Shown here: one piece after another, positions 1 through 7,912 of the stretch | Numbering within the stretch: the first letter of the stretch is position 1 | Layout of the letters: each line of letters opens with the position of its first letter | Assembly: GCA_900617975.1 (NCBI GenBank) | Contig: UZAE01014747.1 | Coordinates: 1-12,302, forward strand | DNA from: Rodentolepis nana | Taxonomy: Eukaryota > Platyhelminthes > Cestoda > Cyclophyllidea > Hymenolepididae | Direction of reading: 5' to 3' | DNA length: 12,302 bases | Notes under the pieces: model-generated | Database searches by the model: none | Told to the model about the DNA's origin: nothing | The model's input: the letters and a program-made list of their open reading frames with translations, nothing else | Position numbers and translations under genes: made by a program

Positions 1-101
1 GAATTTTTCTCACTTTGATATTCCTCCCCTCTGTGAAGCCTGAAGTCAACCAAAGTGCTGATGATGACTATCAAAACGTCTCCCATTCGATATAAATAAA
101 T
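1..101 (+). mobile_element. SINE-like retroposon, 3' tail fragment (copy A)
   Basis: The sequence runs from CTCACTTTGAT through TCTGTGAAGCCTGAAGTCAAC to the GATATAAATAAATG tail, matching the last third of the other copies. The left part lies outside the window. Because the segment belongs to the 300-bp exact repeat, it may be a duplicate representation of copy B and not an independent insertion. Confidence 0.8.
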
Positions 102-300
102 GTTTTATTTGAATTTGCATTCAACTACCTTTAAAATTCCGTTTCTTTGAGATAAAAACCTGTAAATTCGATATGGGTAAATAATTGTCAATGCAATATT
201 TAGTGATGAGGTAGTGGAGTAAATTTGAGGATTCTGTTCATGAAATAATTATTTTACAAATGTCATCTTCGTACTTAAAGCTCCAGTCCCCGCTTTCGCG
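1..300. repeat. Left copy of an exact 300-bp direct repeat
   Basis: Every base matches 511-810 (offset 510). The first 101 bases are the 3' end of a SINE-like element and the rest is single-copy flank. The match ends exactly at the only ambiguous base of the window (301). The last bases, CCCCGC TTTC GCG, form one arm and part of the other of a GC hairpin that is completed only in the right copy. Identity across both repeat and unique flank implies either a very recent tandem duplication of a 510-bp unit or an assembly overlap that was not merged. I favour the latter. Confidence 0.95.
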
Positions 301-301
301 N
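301..301. other. Ambiguous base marking a probable assembly junction
   Basis: This is the single N of the window. It sits between the end of the 300-bp repeat and the truncated head of a SINE copy. Other full copies have GGGGTGTGC before GATAGAC, whereas here that head is missing. The corresponding point in the right copy (810) runs into a G-run. The N therefore probably stands for unresolved sequence, not for one uncertain base. Confidence 0.7.
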
Positions 302-611
302 GATAGACTCACCTCCACGTGGTGCATCCCGGGCAACGTATACTCGTTCGCCAAAAAGTCTATAAAACGGTAATTGACTTCTGACTTATAACTACCATGA
401 CCCCACTGTATGTCATATTCGACTACTTTCACAGCACTCACCTTACCGTTACCCCTACCTTTGTGTCTATCTCTTTTACATCTGGGAATCACTCTTCAGT
501 TCTCCCTCCCGAATTTTTCTCACTTTGATATTCCTCCCCTCTGTGAAGCCTGAAGTCAACCAAAGTGCTGATGATGACTATCAAAACGTCTCCCATTCGA
601 TATAAATAAAT
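302..611 (+). mobile_element. SINE-like retroposon (copy B), head obscured by N
   Basis: The order matches the family: GATAGACTCACCTCCACGTGG, then GGGCAACGTATACTCG, TTGACTTCTGACTT, GTATGTCATATTCGACTAC, TTTGTGTCTATCTC, CTCTGTGAAGCC and a short TATAAATAAA tail. The usual GGGGTGTGC head is replaced by the N. No target-site duplication can be assigned because the left flank repeats the right flank. Read in antisense it holds an open frame that continues across the N; I treat this as a shadow of the repeat, not a gene. Confidence 0.85.
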
Positions 612-810
612 GTTTTATTTGAATTTGCATTCAACTACCTTTAAAATTCCGTTTCTTTGAGATAAAAACCTGTAAATTCGATATGGGTAAATAATTGTCA
701 ATGCAATATTTAGTGATGAGGTAGTGGAGTAAATTTGAGGATTCTGTTCATGAAATAATTATTTTACAAATGTCATCTTCGTACTTAAAGCTCCAGTCCC
801 CGCTTTCGCG
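511..810. repeat. Right copy of the exact 300-bp direct repeat
   Basis: Identical to 1-300. It ends at the hairpin CCCCGC-TTTC-GCGGGG (798-813), followed by an unbroken run of ten G (810-819) and then unrelated sequence. The hairpin and G-run are typical places for sequencing dropout, which supports an artefactual origin of the duplication. Confidence 0.95.
622..810. other. Single-copy flank downstream of SINE copy B
   Basis: AT-rich flank, identical to 112-300. On the minus strand the part next to the hairpin reads SGDWSFKYEDDICKIIIS then stop, an open frame with no splice acceptor that I could confirm. I do not call it an exon. It ends in the GC hairpin at 798-813. Confidence 0.4.
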
Positions 811-819
811 GGGGGGGGG

Positions 820-1620
820 ATTTTGATTGGAGAGTCGATTTCACGGTAAGCGGGTGGAATCAACGTAGACGCCTTTCGCATAGTGTTCACCTCTTCCTCT
901 CTCACTTTAATTCACGTCAAACCTGTCTTATTTGTAATGGAAAGAATAGCTCAACAAATCTAGAAAGCACATTTCTGCAACCTCTTAGACACCTTGAAAT
1001 TTAGTTCAAATATTCCAGGTAGGTTTAACTTAGTAATTAGGGGTGACTTGAAGTGACATTAATCTACACACTCACATGAATCTCACGTATATAAACATTC
1101 TGATTATTAATTACTACAAAGTATGTAGACGATCGAAATTATAAGTCAATGAATCCTCCTGTTTCTTTAACGTTGTGATCTAACATCATTATGCTGTAAC
1201 TTAATTCAACTAAAATGAGAACAGACCCTATTAAATAACTGTTAGAGTCTAGCCCATTTGAGATCTCAGGCACTAATTGAGTTGACTGAAAATTGCCAGT
1301 ATTTTGCTTCATATAAACTGCTGATTATTTAAAACTGTTATCTCCAATACTTTGTAAACTTGCTTGGATGCAGCATATTGGGGTGTCCTAAACTTAAAAG
1401 CTGAAAAGTAAGCACAGCAGTCTTACGATAATTTTGTCCGATTTTCCCAACAAAATATTTAACGACTCCATCTCAACAAGAGTCGAACAAAAGAGAATGA
1501 GATTAAAATAGGTAAAAGAGTGTATATAAGCAACTCATGTTATCACAACGCAATTTTTTACGATAAGTAAGAAGCAAAGCTGCTACATTTAATCAAATAT
1601 TTGAGATATTTCAGATCCCA
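820..1620. other. No gene seen
   Basis: AT-rich sequence with frequent stops in all frames. The part at 820-900 is slightly richer in G+C and contains weak donor-like strings on both strands, but no exon with an open frame and both borders. I see no repeat shared with the rest of the window and no RNA gene. Confidence 0.5.
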
Positions 1621-1631
1621 ATAAAACGCCT

Positions 1632-1637
1632 TTTATT
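1632..1637 (-). terminator. AATAAA polyadenylation signal
   Basis: The minus strand reads CAATAAAAGG, followed about ten bases on by a T/G-rich string (GCGTTTTATTGGG). This is the usual arrangement of a poly(A) signal and downstream element. The stop codon of the predicted gene overlaps the hexamer, which would leave a very short 3' UTR. Cleavage would be expected around 1605-1620. Confidence 0.4.
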
Positions 1638-1673
1638 GCTTGATGCGTGTCTCTTTACCTTGTCCGTGCGAGC
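1633..1673 (-). CDS. Predicted last exon of a small membrane protein gene
   Basis: The acceptor is CCACATCAG|GCTCG with a possible branch point TTCTAAT 23-29 bases upstream. Joined in phase 1 to the preceding exon it encodes a polar, basic tail, SSHGQGKETRIKQ, and then TAA. The stop lies inside AATAAA. A GTAAAG donor after GACAAG would instead make a 15-nt micro-exon and extend the gene to the left. This exon is the weakest part of the model because it is short and its pyrimidine tract is poor. Confidence 0.4.
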
Positions 1674-1881
1674 CTGATGTGGAATTGAATTTTAAATTAG
1701 AAAGTGCGATGAATTTTTGATTATCCTTGTAGAAAAGTACATTTTTAAAACTTGCCTACGCTTTTAATCCTAATTTTTATACTATTATTTCTTAACCTTT
1801 AGAAGCGGTGTGATTAAATCTAATTTTCAGGAAAAGGAAAAGTCAAAAATCCGTTGGAAAGGCCAAAAAAATAAAACTCAC

Positions 1882-2029
1882 TTGATCGAAGTTGAAGGAA
1901 CTCAGCAAAAGCATTTTTGTCTAAATTTGTCAGCCCCAAATAATTGAAGGCAAATTCAAGTGCAGATTTGACAAATGGAAGAATGAATCGCAATAAAATG
2001 CCAAATATTGCAATTATGAGAAATCCAGT
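1882..2029 (-). CDS. Predicted internal exon of a small membrane protein gene
   Basis: On the minus strand the acceptor is ATCTATTTCAG|ACTGG and the donor is CGATCAA|GTGAGT, both close to consensus. The 148 nt between them are open for 49 codons in the one frame that the preceding exon requires. They encode a hydrophobic stretch, TGFLIIAIFGILLRFILPF, then an amphipathic part VKSALEFAFNYLGL and a polar part TNLDKNAFAEFLQLRS. The exon starts in phase 0 and ends in phase 1. Independent agreement of two splice sites, phase and hydropathy is the main reason to believe it. Without RNA evidence it remains a prediction. Confidence 0.6.
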
Positions 2030-2155
2030 CTGAAATAGATTAACAATTTCAAAATTATGATTGTCACAAATGCATTAGAGAAAAAATAACTTGGAACGAA
2101 TAATTAAACAAATAAAGGGACACATAAATAGAAATATTAAGCTTTTTAATGAACT

Positions 2156-2167
2156 ATATACATGCTA
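2156..2167 (+). repeat. Target-site duplication, left, of SINE copy C
   Basis: ATATACATGCTA directly precedes the element and matches ATATACCTGCTA at 2496-2507 with one mismatch. Confidence 0.7.
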
Positions 2168-2495
2168 TGGGGTGTGTGATAGACTTACCTCCACGTGGTG
2201 CACCCTGGGCAACGTATACTCATACGGCAAAAAAGTCTATTAACCGGCAGCTGACTTCTGACTTCAAACTATCATCACTCCAGTGTATGTCATATTCGAC
2301 TACTTTCACGGTACTCACCTCATCTTTTTTCTATCTTTGTGTCTGTCTCTTTTACATCTTTGAAACATTCTTCTGTCTCCCCCCCCCCCAAGACTTTTTT
2401 CCACCTCGATGTTCCTTCCTCTCTGTGAAGCCTGAAGTCAACTAAAGGGCTAATGATAACTACCAAAATGCCTGCCATTTGATATAAATAAATAA
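2168..2495 (+). mobile_element. SINE-like retroposon (copy C), full length
   Basis: This is a complete 328-bp copy with the GGGGTGTGTGATAGACTTAC head, the CTCCACGTGGTGCACCCTGG block, a run of 11 C at 2379-2389, CTCTGTGAAGCC, and a GATATAAATAAATAAA tail. It is flanked by a 12-bp duplication with one mismatch, as expected from target-primed insertion. It carries no coding capacity and no clear tRNA-type A or B box, so the source RNA is unknown. It lies antisense to the predicted gene that surrounds it. Confidence 0.85.
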
Positions 2496-2507
2496 ATATA
2501 CCTGCTA
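2496..2507 (+). repeat. Target-site duplication, right, of SINE copy C
   Basis: ATATACCTGCTA follows the ATAA tail and pairs with 2156-2167 (11 of 12 identical). Confidence 0.7.
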
Positions 2508-4480
2508 CTCCATGATTAGAATAAATTATAAAAGTGAAAATAGTATGCATATCCAATGTGAGTTTCCCAAAAATATAACCACTTGTCTTAAAGTATTTTA
2601 CTTCAGAATTCGAATAAGTGCTCGTTTTATTACCTCTTGTGGAGCAACCCATTGCAAGGCCGTTTGTTTATCTATAACAAAAAGGCCAAATGTCGCACGT
2701 TTGGCTAATTTTTGTGCCAGAAAATTTAAAATTGTGTAATTATTCTATACACTTGGCTTATCTTCTATTGAATTATATCATTGCAGGGTAAACCCTTTCA
2801 ACAGAAACAAATTAACATAAGTATATGTTAGTTTTCAAGGACGCCTATGGCCACTCCCATATTAGTATCGAATTGATCCAAATATATTCGAAAATATGAA
2901 CTTGCTAATTAAAAAGAATCTGAACATATCTCAATCATCAAATGCTGGTTCAGCTTTTTATGACCTCTGTTCGCAACCTGCTGATAAATTTTTTCCGACA
3001 TAGGGGAATAATATTTAAATTTAATATTAGAGAGCCTTATACCAATCTCTGAATCACAAATGCCAAATTTTAAGAGAATGACCTTGAACTTTAACTTAAT
3101 GTAGTGCATTTTATTAGGAATTACGAAACGTACTTCAGTCATACTAGCAATATAATTTATATGGCTCAGGAATCCTGAAGTAAGGTTTAAGAAGGGACAG
3201 TTCAACAACCTAAATTAAAAACAAGGTATTAAAAATGAAAAACTAATGGACAAATTTGAACTAGTGGGATAAAATTAGGGTGAAACTCTCTTAGTTCCAT
3301 AAAGGCCATTATTTGCGAAATTTCTTTTCTTAGTAAAAACTTTGTCCAGGTTTATATTAATATTGAGTCCAATAACTCCTAATTGATTTAGGTAAATGAA
3401 AAATTAGCCAATTAAAACACACTTCTGATTTTCATATCCTGCTATTGACAAGGGCGTACAGCAAGTTTGTGATTAATTAACGCCGGGTAATTACGAAGAG
3501 GGCAAAAATGTGTGCTTCCAGTTCCCAAATGCGGATCAGAACTGGCTTATGAAGTACCTGACCTCAAAAATGACTATTAATGCAAATAGATGTGTCTCAC
3601 TCCCCCAGAAGATGGCGCTAAATGTTAAATGACATCTGATCAAATCGACAAATTTTAGATAACTTATGATGGCTCATCGCACAAATTTAATTACAACTGT
3701 TTCCATTCATTTATTCATACTATATAGTATGCACCTAAAAGTTCACGAAAAGATGGCCAACAATGTATAATTTAAAGAATCCGGCATTAGTTTATTGAAG
3801 TTTTTAAGCCAACCATAATATATTTTGCATAATTTTGAATTTCCACGGCAAATCATGTGTTTTAAAAAGTAAAGGGACTTATTTCTAATTGGTTACTAAC
3901 TAACAAGAGATATGATCAATGTTCTAGGCTTGTTCAAAGGAAAAAGCTTTCGATAAGGTAGTTTATTCTATTGCCAAACAAAATTTTTAATCAGAAATTT
4001 AGCAGACTTGTTGTACATTACCTCAATTTTCGAGTTATAGCCTTTTGACTGTTGTTTTACTGTTTAAAGCCGTGAATTATTTTGCTTTATCTCAAATAAT
4101 AAATTCAAAATTCATGCGTACGCTTAGTGACCTTCGCTAAGCCGTCGAGAATGAATCTGAATATCTAAGATTATGTGAGCTTGCTGTCATTCAAGTGCAA
4201 AAATAAAAGTCACGCTATCGACCAAAATTTTAAGCTAACCATTCTTCATTCAACTTTTCTTACACTATAAAGCCAGTCAGATCCAGAATATAGAAAGTGA
4301 AATGATAAAAAAAGCTTTTGCGAATACGATGCTTCATTTAAATCAACATCCGGAACAGTTGGTCTACAAATGTTACACATCACTTAACTCTAAATGCTGG
4401 CAAGTATTTTATCATCTTGTTGGAAGGCTTCGTGCCATACGCTGGAACCTTGGCGAGAATGCCCTTATTCAAGCAGATTT

Positions 4481-4540
4481 CCCCAACCCCCCCCCCCTCC
4501 CCCCAAACTCAGATCAACACTTTCCTCTAAATGTCCCCCC
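4481..4540 (+). repeat. C-run cluster (G-runs on the minus strand)
   Basis: The runs are four C, then AA, eleven C, T, six C, and after a short gap another six C. On the minus strand, the transcribed sense of the predicted gene, these become G-runs that could form a G-quadruplex in the intron about 100-150 bases downstream of the start exon's donor. Confidence 0.6.
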
Positions 4541-4637
4541 TTGATTACTTTAATTCCATTTTATCCTTTAGACTAATGACTCTTTCATGCTTTTATTGAT
4601 CCCCATATGCACAAAAAATATGCAATTAGACACTTAC

Positions 4638-4700
4638 CCCGAGAATCGTGTTAATGATGACGATAATGCATGTGAATATCCCCGCCAGTCCGCAGCACAT
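4638..4700 (-). CDS. Predicted start exon of a small membrane protein gene
   Basis: The whole exon is 4638-4708 (71 nt). The acceptor is CTTCCTTAG|TGTCAC after a long pyrimidine run and the donor is CTCGGG|GTAAGT. The first in-frame ATG (4700-4698, context TCACAAATG) begins MCCGLAG followed by IFTCIIVIINTILG, so the hydrophobic segment continues into the next exon at a phase 0 junction. Upstream in this frame the joined first exon has a TGA, so the ATG is the first usable start. The whole product would be 83 residues: cysteines at 2, 3 and 11, a hydrophobic segment at about 7-41, then a polar C-terminus. Spacing from Asn17 to the LLRF string resembles tetraspanin helix 1, but the typical second helix is not found, so no family is assigned. 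Confidence 0.6.
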
Positions 4701-5103
4701 TTGTGACACTAAGGAAGAAAAAAATAAGCAAAAACTAGCACTTATTAGTTTTTTTATAACCCTGGGTTGTTGATTCTCTAGTTGTTTTTACGAATACACG
4801 CATAAACATCCTTTAGCGATTGTTATGAAGGTCGGAGTTAGGAAAATGTAGCATAAACATATTTAAGAAAGCAAGCTAAATCAAATTTGCAAAATTCAAA
4901 TTAATTGAAATTAATTGAAAAGCCAAGCTTTTTACCAAAGATGAAGAAAAATGGGATGGGATGAAATTGTGCATTTCTATAACTAGCGTTAATTTTATGA
5001 GGGAATTATCTCAAAATGTGATATATAATCACTGACAGCCGTATTTTCAACAAAATCCCCATTGTCCAATAAACAATATCTGACAAAATACAATTTACAA
5101 TTA

Positions 5104-5136
5104 TATACATATATATATATATATATTTATTTATTT
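5104..5136. repeat. AT-rich microsatellite
   Basis: An (AT)n run followed by TTTATTTATTTA lies in the first intron of the predicted gene. A related but shorter run occurs at about 11605-11620. Confidence 0.7.
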
Positions 5137-5283
5137 AAAAAAGTTTTTTGACCGTTGGATTTGAATTTAAATCCAATGTGTTGAAATGTACTCGATTTTT
5201 GAAGAGATCATCAATGCAATGGAAACCTTAAATATGCTGAAACAATCCCAAATTTTATGCAGTTATTAAATGTTCATACTTAC

Positions 5284-5419
5284 ACTGGACTTTCTTCCGA
5301 ATCGAACATATACTTCACAGAGATCCGGTTTGTGGTTTGCACGCTAAATACGGACTGCCTCATGTCGGCAGTAGAATGGACCAATTAACACGAGGGTAAT
5401 TCAAGGTGGCCAATCAGAA
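5284..5419 (-). other. Predicted non-coding first exon
   Basis: On the minus strand the right-hand border is only a guess from the TATA box position, while the left border is a strong donor, CCAGT|GTAAGTATG. The segment is richer in G+C than its surroundings. It carries two out-of-frame ATGs (5363 and 5309) in one frame; that frame continues into the next exon and ends at 4651, giving an overlapping upstream ORF of 45 codons. The frame of the main ORF has a stop in this exon, so it is treated as 5' UTR. Confidence 0.4.
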
Positions 5420-5441
5420 GCCTCCCTTAGCAATCCTGGTT

Positions 5442-5449
5442 TATTTATA
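5442..5449 (-). promoter_or_regulatory. TATA box for the minus-strand gene
   Basis: The minus strand reads CTGTATAAATAAACC. A start site about 30 bases on would fall near 5419. CCAAT motifs lie close by on the plus strand (GGCCAATCAG at about 5408-5417 and GACCAATTAA at about 5379-5388), near or inside the transcribed region. I see no clear initiator motif. TATA-like strings are common in AT-rich DNA, so the support comes from its position before a donor-bounded exon. Confidence 0.4.
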
Positions 5450-5546
5450 CAGTAGTACAGTGGAGTGATACCCAGTCATGGCTACCCACATTTTACGTGA
5501 ATTTGAAACAGCATTTGTCGCTCAATACGCGACGATCGTATGAGAA

Positions 5547-5873
5547 CTTATTTACTTATTTAAATAAAATGGCAGGCTTTATGATAGTTGTCATTAGCCC
5601 TACCGTTGACTTCGGACTTCGCAGAGGGGAGGAACATCAAGGTCACAAAAGTCGATGGGGAACAGAAGAGTGATTCACAGATGTGAAAGAGCTGACAGAC
5701 TCAAAGGCAGGGAAAAGGGAAAGGTGAGAAATGTTGAAGTGGTCGAATATGACATACAGTGGGGTCATGGTAGGTTAAAGTCAGAAGTCAACTGCCGGTT
5801 TATAGACTTTTTATCATATAAGTATTTGTTACCCAGGATGCATCACGTGGAGGTAAACTAATCGCTTATACCT
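5547..5873 (-). mobile_element. SINE-like retroposon (copy D), inverted
   Basis: In reverse orientation the order is the ATAA-type tail with AATGGCAGGC, GACTTCGGACTTCGCAGAG, GTCGAATATGACATAC, GTCAGAAGTCAACTGCCGG and the GTGGAGGTAAACTAATCGC head. It is more diverged at the head than copy C and has lost the long C-run (only GGGG on this strand). No convincing target-site duplication is visible. The antisense strand has a 68-codon open frame similar to the one in copy B. It lies upstream of the TATA box of the predicted gene, so it is probably not transcribed with it. Confidence 0.85.
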
Positions 5874-5879
5874 CTTTAT

Positions 5880-7360
5880 TATGACTCACAAAAATATCTG
5901 AACGCGGGGATCGATAATCAAATTCAATATAAAAATCTAAAATGGGATTCGGTCGAGATTACCCCTACTTGCAAATCCACGAACGAAACTTCATGAGTTT
6001 AGGTAGAATGCATTTATTCAGGGAGCTAAAAATGAAATAAGGTAATGCTAAACTCACTAACAGAGCTGCGTTTAATTCTGGGGTAGATCAATAAAATTAA
6101 TGGCCTGCAAACCAATGTACGCATTAACTGTTATTCATATTAACAATCTTGAGCTCAGTAGTGGTATTTAAGTCTTGCTATATCAATAAGATGTCTTAAG
6201 GCGACCCGGTTTTAGGTTTGGCATAAAAGCGCAACAGAATAGGGTAAACAATTAATACAGACCTGGAAAGTCAACTTCTGGACACTAAGACATTGTGTCT
6301 AAAGGTTCAGAGCCAACTTTTATTTATAAAATTAAATTTCAGTATATTAAATTAAGTGTAATTGCATGGATAGATAGATTTTACCCACCTGACACATTTA
6401 TTACGTGACCAGGCACTAGATTCCGCATTGTGAATATAAAATTAATTTAGCACCATAAATATAATCAATTTAACCTAACATGACAGCTATACGTTTAACT
6501 GAGTTTTTTCTGACCTTTTTAATGAAAATTTAGGTCTTTTAAATTTTGGTCCCGATGTTAACCAAATCCAGTTTCTGTTGATCTTTAATTTCAGAGGGTA
6601 ATTTTGGTATTTAATCAACAGTTGTGGTAGTACTCTTCTAAGTACCAAATGTGTATTGCTACCAGTAATTAAATTTTTAACTTTCTTCTTTATGACAGGA
6701 TTATAGTTCCACGAACTTTAAATCACCAAAAATGCTTTGGACAAATAGTGTGGAATGTTTTAATTGTATTAGTGTATGCTTAAGTTTTAGAAGAAAAACG
6801 AGTTTTGATTAAATTAATTATTAATTTCAATAATTAATTTGTCCTCATTTTATAAATTTTTCCTTCGGGTTAAACTCTTCCAAATTTGTAGAGTGTCAGA
6901 CTGTTTTCTCGTGGTTCCGCAAGGAACGCGTATTAGAAAATTCGGATTAATTAGTGAGTAGTTTATTTAATTTGAAATAAACCGCGGTGGTGCACCAATT
7001 CATTATCTTTTTGCCACTAAAATCTAACTTAACTGCACATTTATCTTTAAAAGTATTCATCTGTAGCGCCAGAATACTCTCAAGAAATTTGATTAAAAGC
7101 TAATATGGCAATAACAATGTCTCAAGCTTTATAGCTTCGGTGAGAAGTTGAAACTAAACTTACAATCTACCGGCTTTTTAAGACCTGTTATTGTATTTAT
7201 TTTATACGCCAAGTGTTGAAAGTTGGTAGGGTTGTAGTTTACGCTTTAAAAGAAAACATTCTCGCTATAAAAAGATAATAGTTTTTATCAAAAGACGAAT
7301 TTATCATACTGTGACAATAATCTATGCGAAGGGAGTTTTGAAAATTATTTACTTACAACT
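5880..7360. other. Mostly anonymous AT-rich DNA with hairpins
   Basis: No multi-exon coding model could be built. Inverted repeats stand out at 6811-6840 (12-bp perfect stem), 6914-6927 (GTTCC with a GCAA loop) and 6961-6982 (8-bp stem). A possible short first exon on the minus strand (6389-6428) is described among the findings. Confidence 0.4.
6811..6840. repeat. 12-bp perfect inverted repeat
   Basis: AAATTAATTATT and AATAATTAATTT are separated by six bases. It is made only of A and T, so it could arise by chance or extrude as a cruciform. No poly(T) tail follows that would suggest a terminator. Confidence 0.6.
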
Positions 7361-7413
7361 CTCAACATAATGCGTAAAAATGCATCTCTAGGGAAAATGG
7401 CAAGGTAAGGTAT

Positions 7414-7429
7414 GCGCATATATATGCGC
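7414..7429. repeat. 16-bp perfect palindrome
   Basis: GCGCATATATATGCGC lies directly downstream of a strong plus-strand donor string (GGCAAG|GTAAGG). The G+C-containing ends make it less likely by chance than the pure AT palindromes. It could be a binding site for a dimeric factor; none is identified. Confidence 0.6.
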
Positions 7430-7912
7430 TAGGCGATTTTACCGCGAAATTAATTCCCCGGTCATGCGATATGCACTTTATGCACAGTGGTGCCCTAGTG
7501 AGAACTTAGGAAGTCAATTAGACTTGACAAATACTATTTTATGAAATACAACAAAATATTGATCTTATGATTATGCCGAGGTGACTAAGCAGATTTTACG
7601 ACGCATTTCTAAGGTCATTCGACAGTGAAGGAGGGTAGTTACTCTGTGGAGAAACTAAGTTTGTAGCATATGAAATATTTATTGCGGGAACAGCCAACAC
7701 ATCACTTTAGTATTCCATTAATAGTTTAGCGGCGCTACACTAAGTGCCTTAGTATCCTGTTGGATGTACAGGTCCATAGTTAGCTATCCTCAAGGGTTAA
7801 AGTTGTGAGGGATCTATATTTCCTAGTTGAAACTAGCTTTGCTCTGGAAATGCGACCTTTTATGACACCCTGCTAGAACTGTGAGTGAAACAAACAACGT
7901 GAATGATACCTT

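Larger units (their letters stand above)
2030..4637 (-). other. Large intron of the predicted gene
   Basis: This 2.6-kb segment begins with GTAAGT and ends with TTTCAG on the minus strand. It contains SINE copy C at 2168-2495, a C-run cluster at 4481-4540 and a 16-bp palindrome at 3716-3731. Open frames of 60-100 codons at 2909-3208 (minus) and 4302-4544 (plus) have no recognisable domain and no fitting splice sites, so they are not called genes. The rest is anonymous AT-rich sequence. Confidence 0.5.

Noticed and set aside
238..492. 84-codon minus-strand open frame across the N
   Set aside because: It is made of SINE antisense sequence joined through the ambiguous base to flank, and the junction itself is doubtful. 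Treated as a repeat shadow.
2183..2200. Resemblance of the SINE head (ACTTACCT) to the 5' end of U1 snRNA
   Set aside because: Only eight bases match and the following sequence differs. It is better explained as the complement of a 5' splice consensus.
2149..2652. Frames of about 100 codons on both strands over SINE copy C
   Set aside because: They run through the element and its flank, contain its C-run and tail, and have no homologous frame in the other full-length copies.
2909..3208. 99-codon minus-strand frame
   Set aside because: It has no recognisable domain, splice site or promoter, and it lies in the large intron of a better-supported gene. Likely chance.
4302..4576. Plus-strand frames of 80 and 60 codons ending in a proline run
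   Set aside because: The proline run is just the C-tract. No signals support expression. The opposite strand also has a short open stretch here, so strand asymmetry is absent.
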